A stretch of 64,000 nt of DNA from Nymphaea colorata (GCF_008831285.2 NC_045140.1:23702131-23766130), one strand, 5' to 3'. Numbered from the stretch's first letter, positions 18,765-33,021 are shown. Made by a program: numbers and translations. Notes: a model not told the origin generated them from the sequence alone.

Positions 18765-21405
18765 ATATCAGCCTTGCATTCTTTGTCCTTGTTATTGTTG
18801 TGTGAGTGGAAGTTCCAATTTTACTTCCCAGCTGTACAGGCCTCGAAAAATGCACTTCGTGACTAATTTGGTTTTTGAAGGTATAATTAATGCGATTTTT
18901 TTGGCTCCTTCATAGGAGAAGATAGAATAACTGATGTTCTCGCTTGTTAGTGTCTCAGTTAACCGTAGGATATCCTGTGTTGTTTTTTTCTGCGTCTTAC
19001 ACCTGCATTTGTTTGGGCAATCCATTTAATCTGCCAAATTACATTTTGAAAAGTATATCATCTTCACATCCACTTTGGGGATCGACAGTAATGACTCCTG
19101 AGCGGATTAATACTGGTGAAGGTAGTGATCATGTGGCAGGAAAGGAAGTGTCATATTGAAGAGCCTGGCCAGGAAAAGAATGTGAAGAGTGTCGGATTGA
19201 AGAGCCTGACACGTCCCAGCTTTGAATTCTGCTGCCTGAATCAAGAAGTCATCCAAAGGAAAAAAAAAAAAAATCACAAAGTCCTCGATGCATGGGAATG
19301 GTCGGTGAAAGCAATCGGGGATGAAGATATCAGATGCCTTCAACAACACAACTTTGGGACACGGACAATTGGATTGTTTTAATTTCGTACATTTTTCCAG
19401 CAACATGATGGGATGACACTATCCAGGAGCAGAATTTGAGAGAAGCCTGTACGGGCCAACATCAGCGGCATAAGGTGGACCTGCCAGTAACCTACGCAAT
19501 TATAAGGGTTTCAAGTGGGTTCAGTCTGGTCAAGGGTTTTGTCATCTGTGGTTGTTTTCGAGTCCGTTTTCTAATTCTGCGGCTAATGTCTGAATAGCTG
19601 TATCAGATCTGGGTAGTTTACATCTCTACCAAATTATGGGCCAGGAAACAGCGTCTTAGTTGAACTCATCATCTCCTTTTAACTTCAAGGCGTTAATCCA
19701 TTATGTTTGATAGTCTCAGATCTGACATCCGAGGATGATTTTAAATCCATATTAGGTTAAAATCTACAGTTTTAAGCAATCAGTGGATTTCTCAAGTGAG
19801 GAATCAAATCTGTGTTGCCACTGATTTGTGGTTGGAGGGAGGAGGGGTCCAACTGCAGGCCATGGTTTTAAGATCTGTGGTAGAGACCCTGCCAGGCTAT
19901 CAAACATAGCCTCAGAGGTTATTTTGCTTCCGGTTCCTAGCCTTGCCGTCAGCTACTAGCCTACTGCTAGGTAATGAATGTAAAAGGCTCCAGCCTAACC
20001 ATTTCTTCCCATTGATGTGACTGGAAAAATAGAACAAAAAGGAACGAAGGACCTGGCTGCCTTTCTTTTCTACTTAGTCCTAAAGGACAAACCCGTTCAC
20101 AGTAACAATTCAACAATTTTATTGGCAATGGGAATGGCCACATCACATGTGGCTTTAGGGAGAGAACCTCTGCCGCTGTCCCGACGGTACATCGGCAGAA
20201 GACGGTCGGAACAGTTGTCGTAAGTCTAACAATAGTTAAATGGAAGATATGCCCCTATAGAAGCAAAAGTAGAATCTGGAAAATTAACATTCCATAAAAT
20301 TACTTAAATGCCCACTTGGTAAAACGTGGAAATATGCCTTCCCATGTAAACAGCATAACGGGAAAAACACCTTCAATATCATTTCACTTTATACTACCAT
20401 TCATACTCGGGAAATGCCAAGCTGCCACCACCGTTTTCGCTACCCATTGCCTGCCAAAATGCCACTATCAGGCCATTTTCGAATCAACGTAAATGCAGCA
20501 TAAATTTGAGCTGGTTCTGTGACAGATCCACATTAGACCGAATACAATGCAATCAAAGTATAGACAGCAGCCTTCATGGTAACAAAAATGCATCATTTCT
20601 ATCAATATTCAGTTTTTAACCAGTTGACCCCTAGTTCACATCTTTGTCAAGAAAACTTTCCCATGCAGGACTGCGAATCTTTTCGGGTAAGCGCGGATAC
20701 AAATGGGAATCAAAAGCCACATTATTTACAGGCTACATGACGTCAATTCGGAGAAGCAACTGAAGCTGCTCAATGACAAAAATGCAGAAGCCAACCATCA
20801 TCTCCATGGATGAAAGACCACTGCTTTCACTAAATGGGCAGGTTATTAACCATTTTCGCCTTTTCAATTAGATGTGCAAGCTATTGGGGGGAAGATTCTT
20901 AAAATAACATGCGGCTTGATTAGCAAATATTTCACTTCCTTCTTTTGCGGCCGACAGAATTTACTAGATAGAATCTGACATTTGTTTTTTCTAAAATTGC
21001 TACGAGCACTTTCCAATGAACTCTGAGGCAACAACGATCATCACTGACAAAGTATGGAAACGAAAAGGAAAAAAAGAACTTTTATAATCCCATAAATCAA
21101 CATATTTTTTATGGATAACAAATTTGTAACAGATGCTGAAGGAGTGCCTCAAAAAATTTCCCGATTCAGAGCATTTCATCTCTCAACAAGGGAACTCTCA
21201 CAAAACTAACTAGCTGCTAAAGTCAGATCTGTCAGCACTCATGTTAACAATAAGAATCATTAGTCGCTAACTATTCAAGAGGCCGTATACACCAGTAGTT
21301 GAGCTGCTGACAATTCCCTCTGCCAAGAGAAGACCACAAAGGGTGCAGAATACCTAGGCTAAATTTCACATCAGTTGTCTTATTGACCATCTTTTTTCTG
21401 GGATC
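18765..21405. other. Spacer between convergent transporter and UBP22 genes
   Basis: The two genes point toward each other, so both 3' UTRs must lie here. I see no further coding region; all reading frames are short and unlike known proteins. Confidence 0.6.
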
Positions 21406-24400
21406 TCAAGAGGCACTCGCTTTATAGAATAGCTTCTGCTGTACGTAGAACATCATGTATCCCTGAGAGGCTCTCACAACTCCATCGGTAACTTGAGTAA
21501 TCCACGCATCGTCACACTTGTACCACTGATCACAGAACCTTAAATAAGTGACGTAATGACCTGCATCAAGCTTGCCCGTGTGTGTCACCACTGCAAACAA
21601 CTCAAACTGTGGAGATAATCCTGTTGGGTATTCCATTTCATCACCATCAAAAGAAAAAATCCTGTTGCCGAATCTGCTCCTCATGATGGAGGAGGAAAGG
21701 TATGGAGACATGTCCAACGAGAAAGGGAATTGCAGATACCGATCCACTTTCCTTGACATATTCCGAGTGAGTGAATGCTCAAACCTTTTAATGTGGAAAC
21801 AGGAAACTAAAGGCAGCTTTCTTATTGACATCTGCTTGAGAGATTCTTGCCTGACTTTACAATGTTGGCAGTAGAACTTCTGGTCGGAACCCAATTTCTC
21901 GGGTCTTGTAAAGCGATCCAAGCAACCTCTGAGGGTAGATATGCCCAAGCTTTGGCTCGAGGCTACCGAGTCAGTCTCCACACTGTACGATCTTGTGTTG
22001 CTCAGCTTTCCAGATCCATGGCTTGGTTCTAGATCCAACGAGATGTCAACACAGGGATCATATGTTGTAGACGTGAAACCACAGACTGTACATGTCACAT
22101 CAGATCTTAAAATCCCTGAAAAAACTTTATGCGCGATACAGCCACAGTCGCCATGGCCTGCAGTATCATTCACAAGCAGTCACTTAGCTTTCTGACAGAA
22201 AAATACTTTATCATTACCACATTTGTAAACACATGAGCAAGACACTGGCTTAATCACCACCAACTAATGGTAAGATCGAATATCAGGTGTGCTCGTGGAT
22301 TCAAACTTAACAGAAAAGACAACCAAGTTTAACTTTCGTTATCATGCTTGTCCTCTGTTCGTGTGTGTGCCTGTGCGACCAACGTAATACTTAAACAAGG
22401 ACATATGGTGCCACTGAACCAGTAAGAAATGACACCCAAATATCTTTATAACGGAAAACATGTTACCTCCATTCCGTGAGTTGGATTGGGAAGGCCCTTC
22501 TCGTTCATGAATTGCATCAAGCATCGAAATGAAGAATTCATGAGCATCCTGTTGTTCATAACTTGCAAGGTTTGCCGCGTGCTGCCACCAACTGCAATGA
22601 AATAACACAATTTAAACCACCAAATATATCAAGAATCTTTACCGTCTCCAGGACAAGGAGAGATGTAATGCTGACAGAGCAGCTCCAGCCTCCAGTTGGC
22701 ATCCTAACTTAAAACTCTCACTCCAACCTGGGGTTTCAAAGTTTCGAATTCGATACTACAGGACAAATCAAGCCACGCTCTACTTACTCCGGAGAGGAGC
22801 CCTTCTAGCTGATACCGCCGTAGAAGTGAGACGGGGGGTAAAAATGAAGAATTGTCCAATCACAAACGCTACGACCAAGTGACAAAAATACGACAGAAAT
22901 CCGATGACAAAAGGACCATAGCAAGCATAAGAAAGGAAAAAAAAAGCTCGTGTAAAGGCGAAGATTTGAGCTGTGCATTCTTGCCGTTCACTTAAATCTC
23001 GGCATCCATCAAGAAATCGAAAGGCTAGACAAACGTGAACTCGTTACAACTTCCAAGCCCCATTGCTACAAAATAAGTTGCTGATTGACCTACTGAAGTC
23101 TTCTACATCCTCGGTTGCGTTCTATATATGACCTCATCGCGCCTCTTTCATTAAATATATGACAAAAACATGAAAAAGTAATAATTTGGAAAAGAGAAAG
23201 AAAAGGACGTAAGAAAGCTCCATCTTACAAAAAAGGAACATAACCAATATTCCGTTATGTGAACAGATCGGCCCGCATATAAATTCAGCGGTAAACTTTA
23301 ACGTGAAAAAGAATATCTATCACATCGATGTCCCAGTACTACCCTATGATACCACGCCACTTTTGAAAGCAGTATGAACTATGAACAGCTCCGCAACACG
23401 CAGAAAGTAAAATGCCCACAAATTCCACCGACCACTCATAAAGTAAAATATGCCCACAAATTCCACCGACCATTCGTATTACGTACAACAGACAATGCAG
23501 TCATACAAATATATACGCTCTTCTCAGTCCGGCATGTACCGGGAGAGGGGGAGAGAGAGAGAGAAAGAAGGGGTGGGGGGGGGGTGGGGGTGGAGAGAGA
23601 GACGTTTCCGGCAACCCCGACGTACCCTGAACCCAGGAGGGATCAAAAGGGAAAGACCATGTTTTCAGGAAGTGCCAAGACTGAAATTCAAAACTCAAAT
23701 CTGAAATTCCACGGACGGTAGTTCGATTCACCGCTCATCGAGAGGATGAACCGGGAAATCGCTAATCTGTTATCAAACGCTTGTGCTTACTTTCGTAGCA
23801 GGGGGCCATCGGAGACTCCATTTCTTTACGGAAGAGCTTCAGGGCTCAAGACTTCACGGATTGAGAAGAAAGAAGCATCTTCTTTTGAAGGAGAGGAGGG
23901 AATCATTCACCTGTAGAGGAACTTAGCCGGGCTATACGGCGTCTGATTGCCGGAGAAGACGGCCGAGAATATGGAGTCCAAGTCGCAGGCGAGGCAGAGG
24001 CGCGGCGCCGCCTTACGGAGGCAGGCATGCTGGTTGTGTCGATCGCTTAGGAAGTAGTTCCTGAGAGGAGGAGTATGAAGTAATGCCTGCAACACGGAAT
24101 TCATGAAGCAGGTATTACCGAGATTGTTAAGCCCCCTGAGGCCCCAGGGGCCACCATTTCGACCGGACAGCGGCACCGATCCCCTGCCCATCAAGGCCCT
24201 CTCCTTCAAATCCGGCGCCCACGGCCGGTAATCGGCTACCTTTTGCCGCTTCCTGAGGCTCATCGCCCTCTCGGACGGCCAGGTTCCGTTGGTCAGGGGC
24301 TTTGGCAGCTCCATCGCAGCCTTCTGGGCGAGGACGACGGTCGTGTCGAAGTCCCGGTCGAACACCTGGTCACGGCACGCGCAGCAGAACAGCTCGGCGC

Positions 24401-24737
24401 GGTCGACGTCGACGGCGATCTCATGGCCGGGCCGCGCCTGAGCGTGGGCGCAGGCGTGCCACGAGTCCGGCGGGCGCCAGCAGGAGACGGTAGCGCAGAT
24501 CAGACAGGCGAAGAGCCGGCCGGCATCCACCCCGCAGGATTCGCAGCGGGGGACCTCCCTCGGGTCCCGACGGATCGACGCCCGTCCCGGCGGTCTAATC
24601 CTCAGGCATCGAGCCAGCACGCGGAACCCTTTGAGGCCGTGCCTCTCTCTATAGTCCGATAGGTGGGCGCAGGGCCGTGGGGGCGCGACGCCGTCGTAGT
24701 GGTGGTGGTTGGCGCTGCTGCTTCTGGTGCTGTACAT
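21406..24737 (-). CDS. UBP22: Ubiquitin carboxyl-terminal hydrolase 22-like (SAGA-type deubiquitinase)
   Basis: Three exons on the minus strand, 24737-23911, 22591-22467 and 22157-21406, spliced in phase to 567 aa, close to the usual length of plant UBP22. The N-terminal ZnF-UBP domain (about 22-130) is rich in paired Cys/His ([21 protein letters not shown]). The USP catalytic domain starts with [19 protein letters not shown]; Cys210 is the nucleophile. QQDAHEF follows in exon 2, and exon 3 holds the His box [10 protein letters not shown] (His518) with CDDAW about 533. Two CxxC pairs (CTVC 340-343, CQHC 414-417) form the structural zinc ribbon. ZnF plus USP is the architecture of the SAGA H2B deubiquitinase (Ubp8/USP22), so a nuclear role removing ubiquitin from H2B is inferred. 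Confidence 0.93.
23529..23605. repeat. Purine-rich tract with G-quadruplex potential in UBP22 intron 1
   Basis: GA repeats surround a G-rich core at 23570-23592, with runs of 4, 10 and 5 G separated by single T. On the transcribed pre-mRNA it reads as a C/CT tract, so any quadruplex would be on the plus DNA strand. Confidence 0.7.
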
Positions 24738-25547
24738 GGGGATAAACCCTTAATCCTCTCCCTTAAACGAATCATGGATCAATAGTCTCCTCAAAACCTT
24801 CGGAGATTCCGATTCCGGCAGCCAGAACTAGCAAGCCATCTGATCGCCATTCCTTCTCCTCCTCTCTCTTCCTCTTCTTTCACTCTTACTCAATCGGGGA
24901 ATCGCTTCTCTTCAAAGTAATCGCGCTTCGTGAGATCACAGACGGGGAGAAAAGAAACAAAACCAGCAAGAAAGCGACAGAGGAGGAGGGGAAGCGAAGA
25001 AGCGGACGAGCGAGGGATCAAACGGTGCGGAACATCACCACTCTGTTTTCGAGGCCCCTTGTGGGAGAGCGCGAGCGAGAGCGAGTTAAGAGTCTTACTG
25101 CAGAAGAGAGGACTGCTATTTTGTTATAAATTAAGCTTCTGAAAAGAGCGTGTCAGTGTATGCCGGTGGAAGGCTCTCTTGTGCTCACAAGTTATTTTCA
25201 AATCCATCGCTATAATTTGACGTCGAATTGACAAATTAAGAATGCGAAGCTAAGTCTCAAGATCGACAGACACTTTGTTCCACAAACCAATGCAAGAAGA
25301 GTTCCTTGCCAATGTAAAACTTAAAAGTTATAACCTTTTCTCCACGAATCTCAAATCAAATCTTTTACCAATGTAAAACTTAAAAAGTGATATGATAAGA
25401 GGGGTGGTACATGGTTTTATGCAACTTTTAGTGTGGGAATAAATCTGTGTTCGCATGAGATCCTTGGATCTAAGTGAGGGTTTCACCAACTAGAAGCCTG
25501 TCAACATGTGGTGTTCTTCTCTGGGTCTGGCTAGGGTCTAGGGTTTA

Positions 25548-25588
25548 GATGTATGTTGGTAATCTCTGATGTATGTTGGTAATCTCTT
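25548..25588. repeat. 20-bp direct tandem duplication
   Basis: GATGTATGTTGGTAATCTCT occurs twice head to tail. Confidence 0.8.
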
Positions 25589-25825
25589 TTCTCTCTTCCT
25601 TTTTCTTTTTCTTTTTACTTTTTCCTTTTTCATATTCATCCTTGACCTTCTGGCATTGGGCAGCTGTCAGCCCTCATACATGATCTTACTACCGTCCGGG
25701 TCACTGTGACCCCTCTTGTGGGGAGGTTCCCTTTCTCCCGAAGTTACAAGACTATTTTGTCGAGTTCCTCAAAGAGAATTGTCTTCTGCCCCTACCAATT
25801 TTCTATCTACCGGCCCATGTAAGAT

Positions 25826-26270
25826 TTAGGTACATGTCAATATATCAGATTTGAATCGGATGTTTGATCGAACCGATCCAAAAAAATTGAATATGAAAAA
25901 AAAATTAATATCGGTTAAGAAATCAAATCAAATTCAGATTTAATAAATGACATCTGATCGGATTTAGATTCGAATGTACTTAAATTCAATCAGATTCAGA
26001 TCAAATTCATTTTTAGAGAAATATCATGTATCTAATGCTATTAAATTTTGAAAATTGACAAAATCCGATTCAAAACCTGGATTCGGTTTGGATATAAATA
26101 TAAAAATCAGATTCAATTCGGATTGGGAATGTAAAATCAGATTGTGGATTCAAATTCGGGTATGACTTTTTTATTCGAATTCGAATCAGAATCCAAATAT
26201 GTGAATATCGAAAAAAGTGGATATGATTAATGATGTATCTGATCAAAATTTGATCCATTGACATCTGTAT
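25826..26270. mobile_element. MITE-like element, copy 1
   Basis: About 445 bp, very rich in GATTCGGAT / ATCCGAATC-like words. The left end (CATGTCAATATATCAGATT) and the right end (reverse complement AGATGTCAATGGATCAAA) are imperfect inverted repeats. It is homologous over its length to the copy at 53614-54068, including the ATCTGACCGAACCGATC-like part near the left end. It codes for nothing. I could not find a clear target duplication for this copy. Confidence 0.65.
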
Positions 26271-28808
26271 ATGTACCATTTTGTTGACGGTTGAGTATGG
26301 GATGAGTTACTTTAGAGCCTTGGTGCTGGGACATTGGCTTGAGGCATTTCTTCTTCTTTCGGTTACACTTCTATATTCACAACTTAATCTTCACTATTTA
26401 ATTTCTTTAGGATCCATAGTGGAGATGGTTTCTATCAAAGTCTAGTATATAAGAGTATGGTAGTTACTTATTTTCCATACGTGTGAGGGTTATTAGAGTA
26501 GGATAAACGAATGAATTGGCTGCGATTTGAATCAGACATTAATTTTATCGATCCACCCCAATCACTATCCAGCAATTCCAACCTAGCAACGTTGAAATGG
26601 AAATTATGATTTATGGCTCATGAAAGGTCGAAAATACAGAGCATATCCTGAAGGACGTTTAAAAGCAGACGTTGAACAAAGTAAACAACGTTCCATACTT
26701 GTTAAATTTGCTTTTATCTTTCATATATTAATGATAGATGAATAAAATATCTTATCTCCTTTGATTTTCTCTAAGTCTTCCATCTAAAGATGGACGACCA
26801 AAATGATTTGTTGCAAGTCATGCAATGTGCTATTGTTTTCTATGTGTAATCACACCGAATCGATTTGGCAAGCTGAGCTATTAATATATTTTATCAAGTG
26901 AGATTCCCTTTGCCAGCTTACTCTTACCTTGTTTAAATGAAGAGGAGCTTAGAAACGCTCAGCCACCTTGGCAATCAACAGATTTTCAAAAGCCACTAGT
27001 GTGGCAAGTTGGAACTCAGTGAAATTTTTTGGAAGGATCACAAATACAAATACTTTCTTTATTTGGATCCAGTATTTGTCTAGATATTTGTATATTGTTT
27101 TTCCAGCTATGTGATCTTTTAGATGCTCAATAAAGATGTCTGAATGAATTATAAAGGCTTTTGTTTGGAATCACAATGACTTGAGGTAAGGACTGGTAGG
27201 GCGCATGTTTGCATTTTGAGTGTTAAAGGGTGTTACGAAAAGGTAGGGGGTCACCGATGTGGAAGTTGAAGTCAAACTGGGTATTACCCCTAGACTTTGA
27301 AAGCAAGTCATGTACTTTATGGATACAAGGGGTTGAGTAAGATATTCACCTTTCTGCTCAGTAGTGGGTGTCTTCCGCTCAAGCGAAAGATGCATATACT
27401 GTTGCTTCTCTCTCTCTCTCTCTTCTTTTTCACTCTTGTTTGGAGTAGAGAACCGGAATGACATCTTCATTAGATTTAGTGATTCTGTAGGAGGTGATAA
27501 ACAGTAACTTGATTAGTCACCTGAATGCTGTCTCCATACAATATATTATGTATAACCTATGCCCAACTTGTTATCATTTCTATAAGGCAGCGCTGTAATA
27601 TTATATAACATGTTTCCCTACTAGCTATGTCACCTGAGTGCGGGGTGCGAGTGTCGGTGCTGGTGCATGTGCCGGAGCGATACATTCCAAAGGTGCGGTG
27701 AAAGTATTTTATTATTATTTTTTAATTCATTATATATATAACAGAATAATTATGTTTATATTATTATTTCAATTTAGTTATTAATGTATGCAACATACCT
27801 GAATAATTGCATTGCATAGGAAAATATCAAAACAACATATATTATATTATGTAAGTAATTTAGTAATAGGACATTATAACTGGGTTTGGGTGTGAGTCGA
27901 AGCCTCACCAAATGTTTGTTTGTCCCAAGTACATATAAATGTGGCATATTATGCCTAGCTTTAAAAAACAGTGTTCCAATTTGAGCTCGAACTCTGATCC
28001 GATTAAGTTTTGAATCTGTAAAGGCTGAGTTCGGCTAAAACTCCGAACCTTTTACATCCCCATTTCCTTTGGAAATGTTATCAATATCCGAACATATAGC
28101 ATATTATAGTGAATCGAGTCATATTATGGTGATCTTAGAGGGAATGGAGATTTGATCCAAATCGATAGGGGGTTTCATAAACTAGGTTCGTTCAATATTA
28201 TAACTGGCCGTTGAATGTTGCGATTAGAGCGATATCTCTATGAAGTAAATCTGGATCTTATCAAGTTTTCGTGCGACTTATCTTATCGGTGCCAGATTCA
28301 GTTAGTTCAAACCTCAGATCCAACACCCAAGTGCTGGTTCCAGATCCATATCTACATCCAATCTAACTTGAGGGAGGTGGAACAGTTGTAGTGAAGCTTG
28401 GCATTTCGTATATGAGTTACTGAATATGAAACTAAAGTTCAAGAAAACAATGCTAAATCCATCAACAAATTTTTGTACATAGCTTTCAACCATGTTACAT
28501 CCACCAACAAGACGTGGGCAGGCCTCTAAAATCAATAATTGAAACACTACACCTGATCCTCTGTTACACTACAGAGAAAACTAACCAACAGAAGATAATA
28601 ATGAAGATCAACCTACTGGGCATGGAGATTGAGCAAGGAGAGTCAGTTTGATCCCTTGCAATAACCAGGCCACTGGCCTTCACAATCGGTTGCCTAAAGA
28701 ATAACAAGGCTTATTTCAGTAATTGAAGCCACTGATAGCCTGTAAAGAATACAAATAAGCTGTACAGATCGGCCTTCATACTTCTCAACATGCATTAGCA
28801 CAACTGTG

Positions 28809-31800
28809 TCATGCCAAGCATGCGAATGAGGTGGGCACTAATGAATACTTGATTCTTGAAAGAATTCCTTGTTTGTGCATGAGCTCGTCAATGTCTCTAA
28901 CAATGTTGAAGACTGCTTTTGGCTGTGCTAGCTTGAGTGCATTTTGGGACATCTTTCTGAGCTCATGAGCGTCTGAGCCGAACCAACGGGCAACCAGATT
29001 CGCAGTTTGCTTTGGGCACTTGGAAAAAACTCCTGCTCCATTTTCAACAACGTAAGGCACGTTGCCGACTTCCTGGAATATCCAGAAGAGGAAAATGAGT
29101 AGTATTATTTGACAGAATTCAATTCACATGAAACAGAGTATGGGTGTTCCTAAGTTTATGCCGGGAAATTTGATGCATAATAAACGGAAATTCTTTCAAG
29201 CATGCCTATTAGCCTAATATTTCAAAGTGGGACAACACAACATTGCAAATATTTCAAATTTTCAATATAATTTATCTTGCCAATATAGCACAGTAGCAAT
29301 TTTAATGAATTAAGTTGGACCTTCCAACATCCCTTTAGAAGTTACAAGGGGACAGACGGATAGTGGGTTTGTGCAGGCTGTAAAAGAAAGAGGAGCAGGA
29401 CAGACATCTAAGCTTTATGATATTTCCATGTTTGAGCAGATGGATGAATGTTTCCCATCAAACAATAGCTCACCTGCCCAGGGATGAAATCGTTGAGGAT
29501 TATGGGTAGTCCACGGATCAAAGCTTCGGCAATGGTGCCAGGCCCAGCCTACAAAATCCACAAACATCTTGATCAAAGACAGCAAATTACAATTGCTAAG
29601 ACTAAATAACAGATGATTATTTGCAGACAGAAACCATCAATAGCGTGGTTACCTTAGTGATAATGCAATCACAAGCTGCCATCCATTTCTCCATCTGCTT
29701 CTCAAAGCTCCTGACCTATGGAAAAGATGAAGAGGCTAAGTATGTCACTTGAAGCAAATCCGACGACCTCCATAAACTAAGTACAAAACCTGAATTCAGT
29801 CAAAGTTTGGAAGCAGTAGTAAATCGGGGTTACCTTCACCGGTACTTCCCAATTAATTGATTTCAGTTTTGATGCAAGAACTTGGTTCCGGCCACAAATT
29901 ATGACAATCTGCCCTATGGGCTTGCCAAGTTGTTCATCATACAGAGCTTCCTCAAGTGCTCTTGCTGTTTCCTCAACAGGACCCATACCCTCTCCACCTC
30001 CCATCAGCAATACTGCAGGCAGTTGCCGATCCATTGCAAGTTCCACCCTTAATTCATCCTGCAAGAAAATGGTACCTTAGATTGCATTTCAATGGCAGAT
30101 TTTTTGGCTTATCCGAGACTCTAGATGATGAATGCCAACAAACCTTAGAGAAAACAGCATGACAGAAGGATGGTCGAACGGGCAGACCGAAGATGCGTAT
30201 CTGAGAAGGGTTTAGTCCATCTAGCAGTGCCCTGTTTGAGACCTCCTCTGATGGGCAATAGCACCTTGTAACGCCGGTGTGAAACCTGAATCATCCAGAT
30301 AATGTAAACCCTCTAATATTACTTCATTATAGAAGTGTCTACTCTGTTAAGCACTAGTATTAGCTCATCCCTGAACTGAGTTTCATAATTTTTTTAAAGC
30401 TTTTTGAATGGGACCAACCATGTGGGGTGGCAAGTGTTGAGATCTGTAATGACGGTGACGAAAACCACCTTCTTATGGAGGCCCTGCCATTTGAGCACCC
30501 AAAGGGGAATGTGTTGCATGAGAGGGTGAACGCTAATGATAATATCTGGCTTGTACTTCATCAGACCTTCTTCCACCTCTCTGCAGTCACGCAAAAAAAT
30601 TGAATTAGATGAAGGAAATTATCTTTCCAACTCAAGGAAGAAGATCAAGAAAAAATATGTTCCGTCCAAGCTGAAAGTATGCAACCGGACTCACTAGTTT
30701 CCAGAGGACATGAAATGACATAAACAAAATTAGGATGAAACTATTGCAGATCATGTCAACTAAATTTTGAGTCAGAAATCAGAAAAGATCTCCATATATC
30801 ATTCATATATGACGAGAAATTATGAACCTTGACAAGAAACCAGAAGCGGGATTTTCTTTAGCTTGGACGGAAAGAAAGCATACTTTGCATAATAGGCGGC
30901 AAACGCGGCGAGGTAGAGACAATGGACCAAGCGAGGGGAGCTGCCATGGAAGACGACCTTCCAAAGCCGTAGATGCTTCAACATGAACTTATACGATCGC
31001 TCCATATCATTCAGCGGCCAGCCCGTGTGTTCTTTCCAGAGGTCCTTGACGAACACCTAATCACCACGCTCTAACTTTAGAGAATTCATTTTATTTGCAG
31101 AATCAATCAGGAACTAGCAACACTATCTACAATCAAGAAAACGAAACAAGAGACCATTGAAAACCAAGGTGGGGAGGGAAGGACAACAAAGCAGAAGAAA
31201 GTTTAAACTGAGAAGGCAAACAAGCTCCTGGTTAAGAGCAGATTCTGAAAAAATAGAGATATTAAAATCTGACATGACCCTGGAAGCCATAAAATCCTAC
31301 AACAAATTCTGGTTAAGTAATATAGAAAATAATTAAATGATTTGAAGTCAAACATAGCTAACATAATAGCAGATAATTTCAAGGTATAAAACCGAGGAAA
31401 AGAAAAATTTTAAACATAAATAATTGTAAAGTTTCACCAAAAACATTTAGAAACGCATCAGTTCGAACATTGTTACACACCATGCATAAACAACTCCCGC
31501 CCACGAGAGGAAAAGAAAGAGAGAGAGAGAGACTTACTCTGTACTGATCGCCAAATTCCAAACGGAAAGCGTCCTTGATCGCCTCAGCGGACGCCCGGTG
31601 GCCGCCGCCGGTGTCGCTCATCAGGATGAGGACGTTCTTTGTGCGCTCTGCCCCCATCTGAAGCAGCTCCAAGCCGCCACCCTGATCATCATCGAGGCCG
31701 AAGCCACGCGAAGGAGACAGCGAAGAGAAAGCAGAGGAAGAGGAAGAAGAGAAAGAGCATCTCTCGTAGCCGAGGATGCTCTCGATCACCGTCTCCTTCA

Positions 31801-31834
31801 CCCACTTCCTCGGCGACACCACCGACGTCACCAT
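28809..31834 (-). CDS. Monogalactosyldiacylglycerol synthase, type B (MGD2/MGD3-like)
   Basis: Eight minus-strand exons: 31834-31538, 31056-30884, 30580-30419, 30285-30144, 30058-29834, 29715-29653, 29548-29474, 29072-28809. All junctions are GT-AG and in phase, giving 466 aa, the usual length of Arabidopsis MGD2/MGD3. The enzyme moves galactose from UDP-galactose to diacylglycerol in the plastid envelope. Visible motifs: [14 protein letters not shown] (N-terminal MGDG_synth domain), [46 protein letters not shown], then the C-terminal GT28 part [31 protein letters not shown] and [12 protein letters not shown]. The leader before the conserved core is short and Ser-rich, not a long transit peptide, so I call type B (phosphate-starvation class) rather than MGD1. 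Confidence 0.93.
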
Positions 31835-32890
31835 GACCTCCCACCTAGAGCTCACCGGTATGATCCACCGCCGGTAAATATTCACCAACAGAAGTTCCGG
31901 CGTCCGGCCCCAGCAGCACTTGTCCTCACCACACTATTGGAGGGGGAGAGCATTTTGAAGCCACCAAAAAGGCCCATGTGGATCCCACATGTCCCAACGT
32001 GGCATCCAACGTGGATCCGTTCAGCCAATGGGGAGCTTCTGGGAGATAGTGGGGCCCACTGGTTAGATTCGAATATTACGCGGGAATGTTCCGGTGCGAA
32101 GATCCGCATCTTAGCTCTGGTGAGGTCACCCCCATGCAGATCGGGTCCAGTTGTTCGTTTTGGAGGTGACGTTGAAGTTCTAGATCCGGGTCAAACTTGT
32201 CCAGATAGTTCTATGATAGACAGGATTCGAATTGCTGTCGACGATTATTGTGCATGAAAAATGCTCGGATAATCCTTTATGCTCCTGGCCTTGTCTTCGC
32301 GGGTTTTGGATCCGAATCTGAGGGAATATTTCTAAAACGGGATTTTGAGATCAGGCTTATTGACACCATCAGACGGACCCGGAAGAGCCTACTCACGCTT
32401 GTAACTGGATCCAAAGCCCTTACTCTTGTTGGTCTCTTTCATCCATCTTCAATAAGTGGCAATATACCAAGAAAAAATGAGATAACTCTCGATCTGTGAA
32501 GTGGAATTGGAGATTACCGTTAAAAACTTGACTTACCGAATCTAAGCATCATGGCGTGCGGCGCAATCACCAGCAAGGGAGCTCACACTCAAAATGTTGG
32601 AAGTTTAAATCATGTGGATATTGTCATGTTCTGGTACGCTACTCGTATAAACTACAATGGTGACACGCACGACACTTGAGTTGAAGGATTTACGGCATAG
32701 GTTCATCCTTAAAAGCATAAGGATGATGCCTTATAAGTTATACACGAAAGATAGTTTTTCCTAAAGAAACAAACAAAAAAATGTGAGCAAGAGGTGATCA
32801 TCGTTTTCTCTTTCTCTTGGCCTATGAGAATCTTCCTCATACTAATAAAATATGTCTTAGAAAGCAACTGGTCTTCACAAAACATTTAAT

Positions 32891-32898
32891 GGATATTC
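32891..32898. promoter_or_regulatory. P1BS-like site (GNATATNC) upstream of MGDG synthase
   Basis: GGATATTC fits the PHR1 binding palindrome. It lies about 1.06 kb before the ATG. Motif match only. Confidence 0.35.
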
Positions 32899-33021
32899 TT
32901 TTATTTCGATAAGTTCAGTAATTGGTATGTATGAAAGTGAAAAATTGCACCTGCCTGAGTAGAAAACTGTACATAAACAGCGAACCAAATTTGAATACAC
33001 TCATAGCAAGCTCTCAATCAT

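Larger units (their letters stand above)
24738..28808. other. Spacer upstream of UBP22 and downstream of MGDG synthase
   Basis: The first few hundred bases carry CT-rich promoter-like sequence for UBP22. Beyond that it is AT-rich with a miniature element (25826-26270) and a 20-bp tandem duplication near 25,548-25,588. No gene seen. Confidence 0.6.

Noticed and set aside
24243-24662. 139-codon plus-strand frame
   Set aside because: Antisense to UBP22 exon 1, where the GC-rich ZnF-UBP coding sequence suppresses stops on the other strand.
31835-31888. Upstream extension of the MGDG synthase frame
   Set aside because: The longer frame begins at TTG rather than ATG. The ATG at 31834 gives [10 protein letters not shown], a plausible type-B start, and the expected total length.
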